The notes below the pieces were generated by a model that did no database searches, was not told where the DNA came from, and saw only the letters and a list, made by a program, of their open reading frames with translations. A stretch of 15,993 nt of DNA from Cytospora piceicola (lineage: Eukaryota; Ascomycota; Sordariomycetes; Diaporthales; Cytosporaceae): positions 1-15,993 of the forward strand of contig JALQBC010000095.1 of NCBI GenBank assembly GCA_023375675.1. Direction: 5' to 3'. This document shows, piece after piece, positions 1 to 8,269 of this stretch (positions are counted from its first letter, which is position 1; every line of letters begins with the position of its first letter). Made by a program: the position numbers and the translations under genes.

Positions 1-299
1 TATTTTTATATATAATATAATATATTAATTTATAAACTACTTTAATAATTAATATATTAATTAACTTATTAACTTATTAATTACTTTATTAATAACTTTA
101 TTAATACTTTATATTAAGAAAGTTAATATTTATTTTATAAAATAAATAAATATATAAAAAATTATTACTTTTAAAATTTATATTATTTATTTTTAATTTT
201 AATTAACTTTAAATTATAATTATATTAATTTATTATAATATTTATATAAAGAATTTAATTTACTATTAAAAGTAGTAATTTTAATTATTTTATAATTAA
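1..299. other. AT-rich gene-free DNA
   Basis: The stretch is almost entirely A and T, with short TTAATA and TTTATA runs and no open frame or RNA-like structure. Almost every C and G is missing, as expected of DNA in which RIP has gone to near exhaustion. No function can be assigned. Confidence 0.6.
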
Positions 300-410
300 A
301 TATATTAATAATTATAAAGCTTTAAATACTTATTAAAAAGCTTATAATTACTTTAAAGTTTATAATAAAGCCGATTATAATAAAGCTTATAATAAAACTT
401 TTTATAAAAA

Positions 411-838
411 AACTAAGATATATATTTATATTTTAATTTAATTAAAATATAGTTATTTAAATTTAAATTTATAGAAAAAAAGCTATTAAATAGTATATTT
501 AATTAAATTATAGCTTTTAAAATAAGCTTAATATTAAAGCTAATAGTTTTAATTTTATAAGTTTTTAAAGTTTTTAACTTAAACTTTAGCTTTTTCTTTT
601 CTTTTTTTTTATTAAAGACTTTAAGTTTAAACTAAAATATATACTTAAGTTTTAGTTTAATTAAAAAGTAGTTATTTAAATTTAAATTTATAGAAAAAAG
701 GCTATTAAATAGTATATTTAATTAAATTGTAGCTTTTAAAGTAAGCTTACTATTAAAGTTAATAGTTTTAATTTCTTAAGTTTTTTAAGTTTTTTAAGTT
801 TTTAATTTAAACTTTAACACTTCTTTTCTTTCTTTTTT
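411..838. repeat. Tandem pair of ~215-bp AT-rich repeats (copies 1 and 2)
   Basis: Two adjacent units start near 411 and 621. Both carry TTTAAATTTAAATTTATAGA, then GCTATTAAATAGTATATTTA, then a T/C-rich end near 585-610 and 820-838. The TAGTATATTT landmark lies at 491 and 710, 219 bp apart. The units recur as a second pair at 1763-2197. They have no coding potential in any frame and may be remnants of an older element saturated with C-to-T changes. Confidence 0.65.
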
Positions 839-870
839 ACCGAAAGCTTATATAAGCTTTTAAATTTAAA

Positions 871-1115
871 CTAAGTTAATAAATAAGTAAGTAAATAAGT
901 AAGTAAATAAGTAAGTAAGTAAGTAAGTAAATAAGTTAATTATTAAGTTAATTAATAAATTAGTTAGTAAAGTAGCTAGTAAGTTAGCTAGTTAATTTTT
1001 AAGTAAGTTAATATATAAGTTAATAAGTAAGTAAGTAAATAAGTAAATAAGTAAGTAAATAAGTAACTTAGTTATTTAATAACTAAGCTATTAACTAAAT
1101 AAATAAATAAATAAC

Positions 1116-1147
<32 letters not shown>

Positions 1148-1263
1148 TAAGTAAGTAAATAAGTAAGTAAATAAATAAGTAAGTAAGTAAGTTAGCTAGT
1201 AGGTTAACTAGTAAAATAGTTAGTAAAATAGTTAGTTAATTATTAAATAAGTTAATAAGTAAA

Positions 1264-1310
<47 letters not shown>

Positions 1311-1311
1311 C

Positions 1312-1343
<32 letters not shown>

Positions 1344-1480
1344 TAAGTAAGTAAATAAGTAAGTTAGTTACTTAATAACTAAGTTATTAACTAAATAAAT
1401 AAATAAGTAACTAAGTAAGTAAATTAGCTAATAAGTTAGTTAATAAAGTAATTAATAAGTTAGTTAATTAGTTAATTATT
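871..1480. repeat. Degenerate AAGT/AAAT tetranucleotide array 1
   Basis: The sequence is dominated by GTAA steps interrupted by AAAT, TTAG and GCTAG variants. The longest near-pure run lies around 1261-1350. It is a microsatellite that has expanded and degenerated. It is not a telomere repeat, since no TTAGGG or CCCTAA runs are present. Similar arrays follow the second pair of ~215-bp repeats, so the array belongs to the composite module. Confidence 0.8.
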
Positions 1481-1762
1481 TTACTACTTAAAGCTATAAA
1501 AAATATAATAAAGTAATATTTAAAAAGCGTTACTTTATTATATTTAAAGTAGTTTAAATAACGTATTTAACTATTTACTTAAGTAGCTATTAAAATTATA
1601 ATCTTTTTTAATAAAAAGCTTTTTTAATAAACGGTTTTACTACTATTCTTTAATTAAATAATTAAAAAAACTAAAATTTATAAAGCTTTTTAATACTTAT
1701 AAAAAAACTTATAATTATTTTAAGCTTATAATAAACCTTATAATAAAGCTTTTTATTATAAA

Positions 1763-2197
1763 CTTTAAGTTTAAATTAAAATATATATTTAAGTTTTAAT
1801 TTAATTAAAATATACTTATTTAAATCTTAATTTATTAAAAAAAAGCTATAAAATAGTATATTTAATTTTATTATAGCCTTTAAAGTAAGTTTACTATTAA
1901 AGCTAATAGTTTTAATTTTAAAAGTTTTTAAGTTTTTAATTTAAACTTTAACTTTTTTTTTCTTTTTATTAAACACCTTAAGTTTAAATTAAAATATACG
2001 CTTAAGTTTTAATTTAATTATAATAAACTTACTTAAATTTAAATTTATAAAAAAAAGGTTTTAAATAGTATATTTAATTAAATTATAGCCTTTAAAGTAA
2101 GCTTATTATTAAAGCTAATAGCTTTAATTCTTTAAGCTTTTTAAGTTTTTTAAGTTTTTAACTTAAACTTTAACTTTTTTTTTTTTTCTTTTTTATT
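1763..2197. repeat. Tandem pair of ~215-bp AT-rich repeats (copies 3 and 4)
   Basis: Units start near 1763 and 1977, with the TAGTATATTT landmark at 1854 and 2066 (212 bp apart). They match the pair at 411-838 in order and spacing, including the T/C-rich end and the following AAGCTTATATAAGC palindrome-like sequence before the array. Non-coding. Confidence 0.65.
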
Positions 2198-2227
2198 AAA
2201 AGCTTATATAAGCCTTTAAATTCGAAT

Positions 2228-2451
2228 TAAGTAAGTAAGTAAGTAAGTAAGTAAATAAGTAAGTAAATAAGTAAATAAGTAAGTTAGTTAAAAAGTTAAG
2301 TATTAAATTAGCTATTAAATTAACTAGTAAATAAGTAAATAAATAAATAAGTAAGTAAGTAAGTAAATAAGTAAGTTAGCTAATAAGTTAGTTAATAAAG
2401 TACTTAATAAGTTAGTTAGTTAAATATTAAGTAACTAATTAATTAAATTAA

Positions 2452-2499
<48 letters not shown>

Positions 2500-2678
2500 T
2501 AATTAAGTAAGTAAGTAAATAATTAAGTAAGTAAGTAAGTAAGATAGTTAATATATTAATTAATAAGTTAACTAATTAATTAATAAGTTAGTTAATAAGT
2601 TAGCTAATAATTTAACTAATACGTTATTTAATAAGTTATTTAATAAGTTAGCTAATAAGTTAATTATTAAAGTAGCTA
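2228..2678. repeat. Degenerate AAGT/AAAT tetranucleotide array 2
   Basis: GTAA steps run from just after the ~215-bp repeat pair, with a near-pure run around 2450-2500 and many TTAG, GCTA and TTAATTAA variants. It has the same character and the same position in the module as array 1. Confidence 0.8.
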
Positions 2679-2884
2679 GTATTATAATATATTAAAATAA
2701 TAAAGGTAAAGCTATAATTTTAATATAGTATAAGTATTTTACTTAAAAAGAAAGAGAAAGCTTAAGTATAATTAACCTTAACTAATAACCTTAATATTAA
2801 AGTATAATAAAGCTTAATAAGTTACTTAGTTTATATATAAACGTATTAAATTAAATAACCTTTAAGTTTATACTATTATATTAT
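2679..2884. other. AT-rich spacer between arrays
   Basis: This slightly more complex AT-rich stretch includes an AAAGAAAGAGAAAGC purine tract near 2750. It contains no open frame, no RNA-like fold, and no close match elsewhere in the window that I can see. Confidence 0.5.
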
Positions 2885-3102
2885 AGTTAGTAATTTAGTT
2901 ATTTAAGTATTAAGTAAGTAATTAAATAACTAAATAAGTTAGTTAATAAGTAAGTAAATAAATAAGTAAATTAAAAGTAAGTAAATAAGTAAATAAGTAA
3001 TTAAATAAGTTACTTAGTTAATAAATAAGCTAGTAAATAAGTAAGTAAATAAACTAAGCTAATAAGCTAATAATTAAGTTTATTAATAAATATATTAACT
3101 AA

Positions 3103-3135
<33 letters not shown>

Positions 3136-3858
3136 TAATAAGTTACTTAATAAGTTATTTAGTAAGTTACTTAATATATTACTTAGTAAGTTACTTAATA
3201 AGTTAGCTAATACGTTACTTAATAAGTTAGCTAGTTAATTATTAACTAAGTTAATAAGTAAGTTAATAAGTAAATAAGTAAGTAAGTAAGTAAGTAAGTA
3301 AGTAGTTAAGTTAGCTAGTAAGTTAACTAGTAACTTAACTATTAAGTAAATTAACTAATAAGTAAAATAGTTAATAAATAAAATAGCTAATAAGTAAGTT
3401 AGCTAATAAATTAGCTATTAAATAAGTAAATATATAAATAAATAAGTAAACCTTTAAGTAAGTAAGTAAATAAGTAAGTAAGTTAAGTAATAAGTTAACT
3501 ATTAAAGTAGTTAATAAGTTAGTTAGTTAATTATTAAGTAAGTAATTAAGTTAGTTAGTTAAGTAAGTAAATAAGTAAGTAAGTAAATAAGTAAGTAAAT
3601 TAGCTAGTATATTACTTAGTAAAGTAATTAATAAAGTAATTAATAATTTAGTTATTTAATTATTAAGTAAGTAAGGAAGTAAGTTAGTTAGTTATAAAGT
3701 AAATAAGTAAGTAAGTAAGTATATACGTTAGTTAATTAATAAAGTAGTTAATAAAGTAGCTAATAATTAAAGTGTTTAATTATTAATTAAATAAGTAAAT
3801 AAATAAGTAACTTAACTATTAAATAAGTAAATAAATAAGTAAGTAAGTATATAAATAT
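2885..3858. repeat. Degenerate AAGT/AAAT tetranucleotide array 3
   Basis: This is the longest of the three arrays, nearly 1 kb of GTAA, AAAT, TTAG and GCTAATAAGTTA variants. Longer sub-repeats such as AATAAGTTAGCTAATA recur irregularly (around 3050-3240 and 3370-3420), which points to repeated slippage or unequal exchange rather than one clean expansion. Confidence 0.8.
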
Positions 3859-4036
3859 ATATTTTATTAGTTAAAACTATAAAAAATACTATTAAAGTAA
3901 TATTTAAAAAGTATTATTATATTAAACTTAAAGTAGTTTAAATAATATATTTATTTATTAAGTTTTTAATCTTTTTAAATAAAAAGTTTTATTTAAACTA
4001 TTTAACTTTTAATAAAACTATTTACTATAATAATTA

Positions 4037-4139
4037 ATATTTTTATATTTTTATATTTTTATATTTTTATATTTTTATATTTTTATATTTTTATATTTTT
4101 ATATTTTTATATTTTTATATTTTTATATTTTTATATTTT
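4037..4139. repeat. (ATATTTTT)n microsatellite, about 12.8 copies
   Basis: A perfect 8-bp unit ATATTTTT is repeated without visible interruption. Its purity contrasts with the degenerate AAGT arrays, so it is probably younger or not exposed to the same mutation. Confidence 0.95.
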
Positions 4140-4680
4140 ATAAAATAAAATTATTAAGGAAAAAAAAAGTTTTAAAAAATAAAAACTATAAGTATTATTA
4201 CGCTATATAAAGCATAGTGTATTAAAGCTTTATACTTTTAAATTCTGTTAACTTCGAACTTAAGCGCTTTAAATTTTAAGTAGTAGATTATTCTACTATA
4301 CTAGCGGCTTTATAAGGTAAACCTACTTATAGTTAAAATTTTTACTTTTTATTATACTTATATACTACTTAACTTAATAGTTATTAACTTAAATAATAAC
4401 TTTAATTTAAATATATAACTTTAAGTTTTTTTATTATTATAATATTATTATATAAAAATATATTAAATACCTTTTATAATATATTAAATAAATATATTAT
4501 AACGTTTTTTTATTATAAGTATTTAATGAAAAATAATATATTTAAAGGTTTAAAAGCTTTATTTAATTAACTAACTAGTTAAATTTATAGTATTTTAAAC
4601 TTTTAAATTATTATATAATAAAACTATAATCTTTTTAGTTAGTTTAACTTAAACTAATTATTAAGCGTACTTAATATAAT
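4140..4680. other. AT-rich gene-free spacer
   Basis: The spacer between the microsatellite and the satellite array is AT-rich with a few isolated GC words (GTTAACTTCGAACTTAAGCG near 4247-4266, CTAGCGGC near 4302). No open frame, RNA-like structure or repeat copy was seen. Confidence 0.5.
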
Positions 4681-7030
4681 ATAATATATTTTAACTATTA
4701 TATTAATTACTTAAATCCTTAGCTATTTAAATCTATAACGTTCTTATTATTTAAACTACTATATAGCTTAACTATAGCTTCTCTCGGTCGGTCCGGCCTA
4801 GACCGATTTTAATATATATTAAATTCGAAATAATATATTTTAACTATTATATTAATTACTTAAATCCTTAGCTATTTAAAGTAATAAAGGTTTTAATACT
4901 TTAACTACTATATAGCTTAACTATAGCTTCTCTCGGTCGGTCCGGCCCGGACCGATTCTAATATATATTAAATTCGAAGTAATATATTTTAACTATTATA
5001 TTAATTACTTAAATCCTTAGCTATTTAAAGCGATAAAGGTTTTAATACTTTAACTACTATATAGCTTAACTATAGCTTCTCTCGGTCGGTCCGGCCCGGA
5101 CCGATTCTAATACGTATTAAATTCGAAATAATATATTTTAACTATTATATTAATTATTAAAGTCTTTAACTATTTAAATCTATAACGTTCTTAATATTTT
5201 AACTACTATATAGCTTAACTATAGTTTCTCTCGGTCGGTCCGGCCCGGACCGATTTTAATAAGTATTAAATTCGAAATAATATATTTTAACTATTATATT
5301 AATTACTTAAATCCTTAGCTATTTAAAGCGATAAAGGTTTTAATACTTTAACTACTATATAGCTTAACTATAGCTTCTTTTAGTCGGTCCGGCCTAAACC
5401 GATTTTAATAAGCATTAAATTCGGAATAATATATTTTAACTATTATATTAATTACTTAAATCCTTAGCTATTTAAATCTATAACGTTCTTATTATTTAAA
5501 CTACTATATAGCTTAACTATAGCTTCTCTCGGTCGGTCCGGCTTAGACCGATTTTAATATATATTAAATTCGAAATAATATATTTTAACTATTATATTAA
5601 TTACTTAAATCCTTAGCTATTTAAAGTAATAAAGGTTTTAATACTTTAACTACTATATAGCTTAACTATAGCTTCTCTCGGTCGGTCCGGCCCGGACCGA
5701 TTCTAATATATATTAAATTCGAAGTAATATATTTTAACTATTATATTAATTACTTAAATCTTTAGCTATTTAAAGCGATAAAGGTTTTAATACTTTAACT
5801 ACTATATAGCTTAACTATAGCTTCTCTTAGTCGGTCCGGCCTAAACCGATTTTAATAAGCATTAAATTCGGAATAATATATTTTAACTATTATATTAATT
5901 ACTTAAATCCTTAGCTATTTAAATCTATAACGTTTTTATTATTTAAACTACTATATAGCTTAACTATAGCTTTTCTCGGTCGGTCCGGCCCGGACCGATT
6001 CTAATATATATTAAATTCGAAGTAATATATTTTAACTATTATATTAATTACTTAAATACTTAGCTATTTAAAGCGATAAAGGTTTTAATACTTTAACTAC
6101 TATATAGTTTAACTATAGCTTCTCTCGGTCGGTCCGGCCCGGACCCGATTCTAATATATATTAAATTCGAAATAATATATTTTAACTATTATATTAATTA
6201 CTTAAATCCTTAGCTATTTAAAGCAATAAAGGTTTTAATACTTTAACTACTATATAGCTTAACTATAGCTTCTTTCGGTCGGTCCGGCCCGGACCGATTT
6301 TAATATATATTAAATTCGAAGTAATATATTTTAACTATTATATTAATTACTTAAATACTTAGCTATTTAAAGCGATAAAGGTTTTAATACTTTAACTACT
6401 ATATAGTTTAACTATAGCTTCTCTCGGTCGGTCCGGCCCGGACCGATTCTAATATATATTAAATTCGAAATAATATATTTTAACTATTATATTAATTACT
6501 TAAATCCTTAGCTATTTAAAGCAATAAAGGTTTTAATACTTTAACTACTATATAGCTTAACTATAGCTTCTCTCGGTCGGTCCGGCCCGGACCGATTTTA
6601 ATAAGTATTAAATTCGAAATAATATATTTTAACTATTATATTAATTACTTAAATCCTTAGCTATTTAAAGCGATAAAGGTTTTAATACTTTAACTACTAT
6701 ATAGCTTAACTATAGCTTCTTTCGGTCGGTCCGGCCCGGACCGATTTTAATACGCATTAAATTCGAAATAATATATTTTAACTATTATATTAATTATTAA
6801 AGTCTTTAACTATTTAAATTTATAACGTTCTTAATATTTAAACTATTATATAGCTTAACTATAGCTTCTTTTAATCGGTCTAGCCTAGACCGATTCTAAT
6901 ATATATTAAATTCGAAATAATATATTTTAACTATTATATTAATTACTTAAATTCTTAGCTATTAAAATCTATAACATTCTTAATATCTTAACTATTATAT
7001 AATTAAACTATAGCTTTTATAATCGGTTTT
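4681..7030. repeat. 149-bp satellite array, about 15.7 copies
   Basis: The GC-rich core lies at 4785, 4934, 5083, 5232, 5381, 5530, 5679, 5828, 5977, 6126, 6276, 6425, 6574, 6723, 6872 and, degraded, about 7020. Every step is 149 bp except one of 150, caused by an extra C in copy 10, and the last, about 148. Each unit runs from ATAATATATTTTAACTATTA through the core to TTAAATTCGA. Two spacer types occur, one with TCTATAACGTTC and one with GCGATAAAGG or GTAATAAAGG. Copies 1-3 resemble 6-8, copies 5-7 resemble 8-10, and 10-11 resemble 12-13, so amplification also acted on blocks of two and three units. Copies 4 and 15 share a deletion-type spacer, TAATTATTAAAGTC. No coding potential. Confidence 0.97.
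4937..4955. repeat. Palindromic GC-rich core of the satellite (example copy)
   Basis: TCGGTCCGGCCCGGACCGA has perfect 9-bp arms around one central C. The same perfect palindrome recurs in most copies. In copies 1, 5, 6 and 8 only the right arm is altered (CCGG to CTAG, TTAG or CTAA). Copy 10 has an extra C. The core stands out as a CG-rich island in a unit otherwise near 80% A+T. It could form a hairpin or serve as a dyad binding site; nothing here proves either. Confidence 0.9.
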
Positions 7031-7300
7031 ACTTAACTTAATTATAAAAGTAAGTATATAAACTTTAAAGTTTATAAAATATACTTTAACTATATAAAAT
7101 ATAAAGGCTTTACTACTTTATATAATAAAATACTATTATTATTAAAGAAACTTAATACTATTCTTTTAAATACTATATAATATACACTTTAAAATTTAAT
7201 AAAATTAAACTATTAAATAAAAAAGTATAATAAATATAAAATAAATAAAATAAAATCGAATTAAATAAATTATTTAATTTATTTTAATTAGGATTTAATT
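7031..7300. other. AT-rich gene-free spacer
   Basis: AT-saturated DNA between the end of the satellite and the less mutated region to the right. Only simple AAAATAAAT-type runs are seen, with no open frame or recognisable element. The base composition changes abruptly near 7300. Confidence 0.5.
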
Positions 7301-7303
7301 TTA

Positions 7304-7450
7304 CTATTTCAGAATTACAGATTTATTTACTAGGCACGATTACAGGTCAGAATTACAGATAAAATCACATTTTGTACGCATTTGAACTAGAAACCTAAGC
7401 ATTTTATTAAATTTACTATATTACGCTATACGACTAGGCTATTTACTATA
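7304..7450 (-). mobile_element. tRNA-like sequence, possible SINE remnant
   Basis: Read on the minus strand, TAGCGTAATATAG (ending near 7419) resembles a Pol III A box after G-to-A change. TAGTTCAAATGC (about 7379-7390) resembles a B box. The distance from the A-box AA to the TTC of the B box is about 36 bases, close to a normal tRNA, but no clean anticodon or acceptor stem can be drawn. Downstream of the B box the direct repeat TCAGAATTACAGAT (plus strand) occurs twice, near 7309 and 7348. A tRNA-derived SINE head with a tail is the simplest reading. A decayed tRNA gene or chance is possible. Confidence 0.3.
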
Positions 7451-7496
7451 TTAACTACTGAATTATGAGAATCGGAGCTTTGCCGGCGCTTTTAAA

Positions 7497-7540
7497 CCTA
7501 CCTCGAGGGTGAAAGTGCTTAGTATAGCGCTGTAGGTAGG
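7497..7540. repeat. Inverted repeat with 7-bp arms
   Basis: CCTACCT at 7497-7503 is matched by AGGTAGG at 7534-7540 around a 30-base loop. It sits in a GC-richer, less mutated patch with no gene. It might be part of a decayed element; there is no T-run to support a terminator. Confidence 0.45.
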
Positions 7541-7572
7541 CTAGGCAGGGGCGTAGGCCTGTAATAGCGTTA

Positions 7573-7586
7573 ATAGCGGCCGCTAT
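7573..7586. repeat. 14-bp perfect palindrome
   Basis: ATAGCGGCCGCTAT is a perfect palindrome in a gene-free patch. It may be a protein-binding dyad or a chance remnant. Confidence 0.5.
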
Positions 7587-7619
7587 ACTATATTAAATTA
7601 AACATATTTAGGGGCGTTT

Positions 7620-8230
7620 AATAGCTAAAAATCAGGCTTAGTAAGGGGTATTTTTAAAAATATATAATTACAGGGCCTAAAGCGATAAAAGAGGGAAAGA
7701 AAAACCGAGCAGTTCCGTATTAGTATTATTAGAGAGGGGCCTATTGGGCTAAAATAAACGATTCTAGGTGCATTGTATAGCTAAAATTCAGGGCTATATT
7801 ACGGTATTTTAAACGGCCTAAAAAACCAAAATACAGGCGGCCCTAGGGCCTTATTAGCTAAAGGCATTCTAAAATATTCGTTTATAGGCGGGGTTTTTAT
7901 AGGAAAAAAATAAATAAAATTAATATATAACTAGTATAAATCAGGGCTATTTACAGGTACTTTAAATAATATTAAATTCTAAGGCCTAAAGCGAGAAAAA
8001 GAGGAAAGAGAATAGGAGTAAGTTCGTGTTAGTGCTCTTATAAAGGCGCCTGTTAGGCCGGGAGAGACGAGTCTAGATGCATTAAATAGCTAAAATTCAG
8101 GGCTATATTACGGTATTTTCTACGGCCTTAAATGTTACAATACAGGCGGTGTTAAGGCCTTATTAGCTAAAGATATTTTAAAATATTAGTTTATAGGCGC
8201 AGTTTTCACGGTAAAAAATAAATAAAAATA
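7620..8230. repeat. 309-bp unit in tandem duplicate, itself made of ~155-bp halves
   Basis: Landmarks GCCTAAAGCGA (7675 and 7984) and TAAAATTCAGGGCTATATTA (7782 and 8091) both repeat at exactly 309 bp, so no net indel separates them. GAGGGAAAG versus GAGGAAAG, TTATTAGCTAAAG and TTTATAGGCG follow in the same order. A weaker half-unit period is visible: the motif resembling AGCTAAAATTCAGGGCTA appears near 7622, 7780, 7933 and 8089. The copies differ mostly by transitions. The pair ends just before the helicase frame's terminal stops, so it lies at the gene's 3' side. Non-coding as far as I can see. Confidence 0.85.
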
Positions 8231-8269
8231 GTATAAAACCAGTAAAATTCGGCTTTATATAAAAACTAA

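Larger units (their letters stand above)
300..1620. repeat. Composite repeat module, copy 1
   Basis: This is the first copy of a module that recurs from about 1660 to 3990. In order it holds a leader rich in AAGCTT and TATAATAAAG (about 310-400), a tandem pair of ~215-bp repeats, an AAGT-type array, and a flank (about 1480-1620) containing AAAGTAGTTTAAATAA. The same order returns in copy 2, about 1363 bp downstream at the left end. The copies differ by many substitutions and by array length. This looks like an old segmental duplication in AT-rich DNA. Boundaries are approximate because everything is low complexity. Confidence 0.6.
1660..3990. repeat. Composite repeat module, copy 2 (expanded)
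   Basis: The same order as copy 1 is seen: a leader near 1675-1750 matching about 311-400, a tandem pair of ~215-bp repeats, AAGT arrays, and a flank near 3865-3990 resembling 1480-1620. It is about 1 kb longer than copy 1 because the tetranucleotide arrays are longer and contain an extra unique spacer (2679-2884). Approximate boundaries only. Confidence 0.55.

Noticed and set aside
871..3858. AAGT/GTAA arrays as telomere repeats
   Set aside because: The unit is a tetranucleotide with no TTAGGG or CCCTAA runs, so it is not the usual fungal telomere sequence.
4681..7030. Satellite array as a CRISPR array
   Set aside because: The whole 149-bp unit is conserved with no unique spacers, the repeats are far too long, and the setting is eukaryotic.
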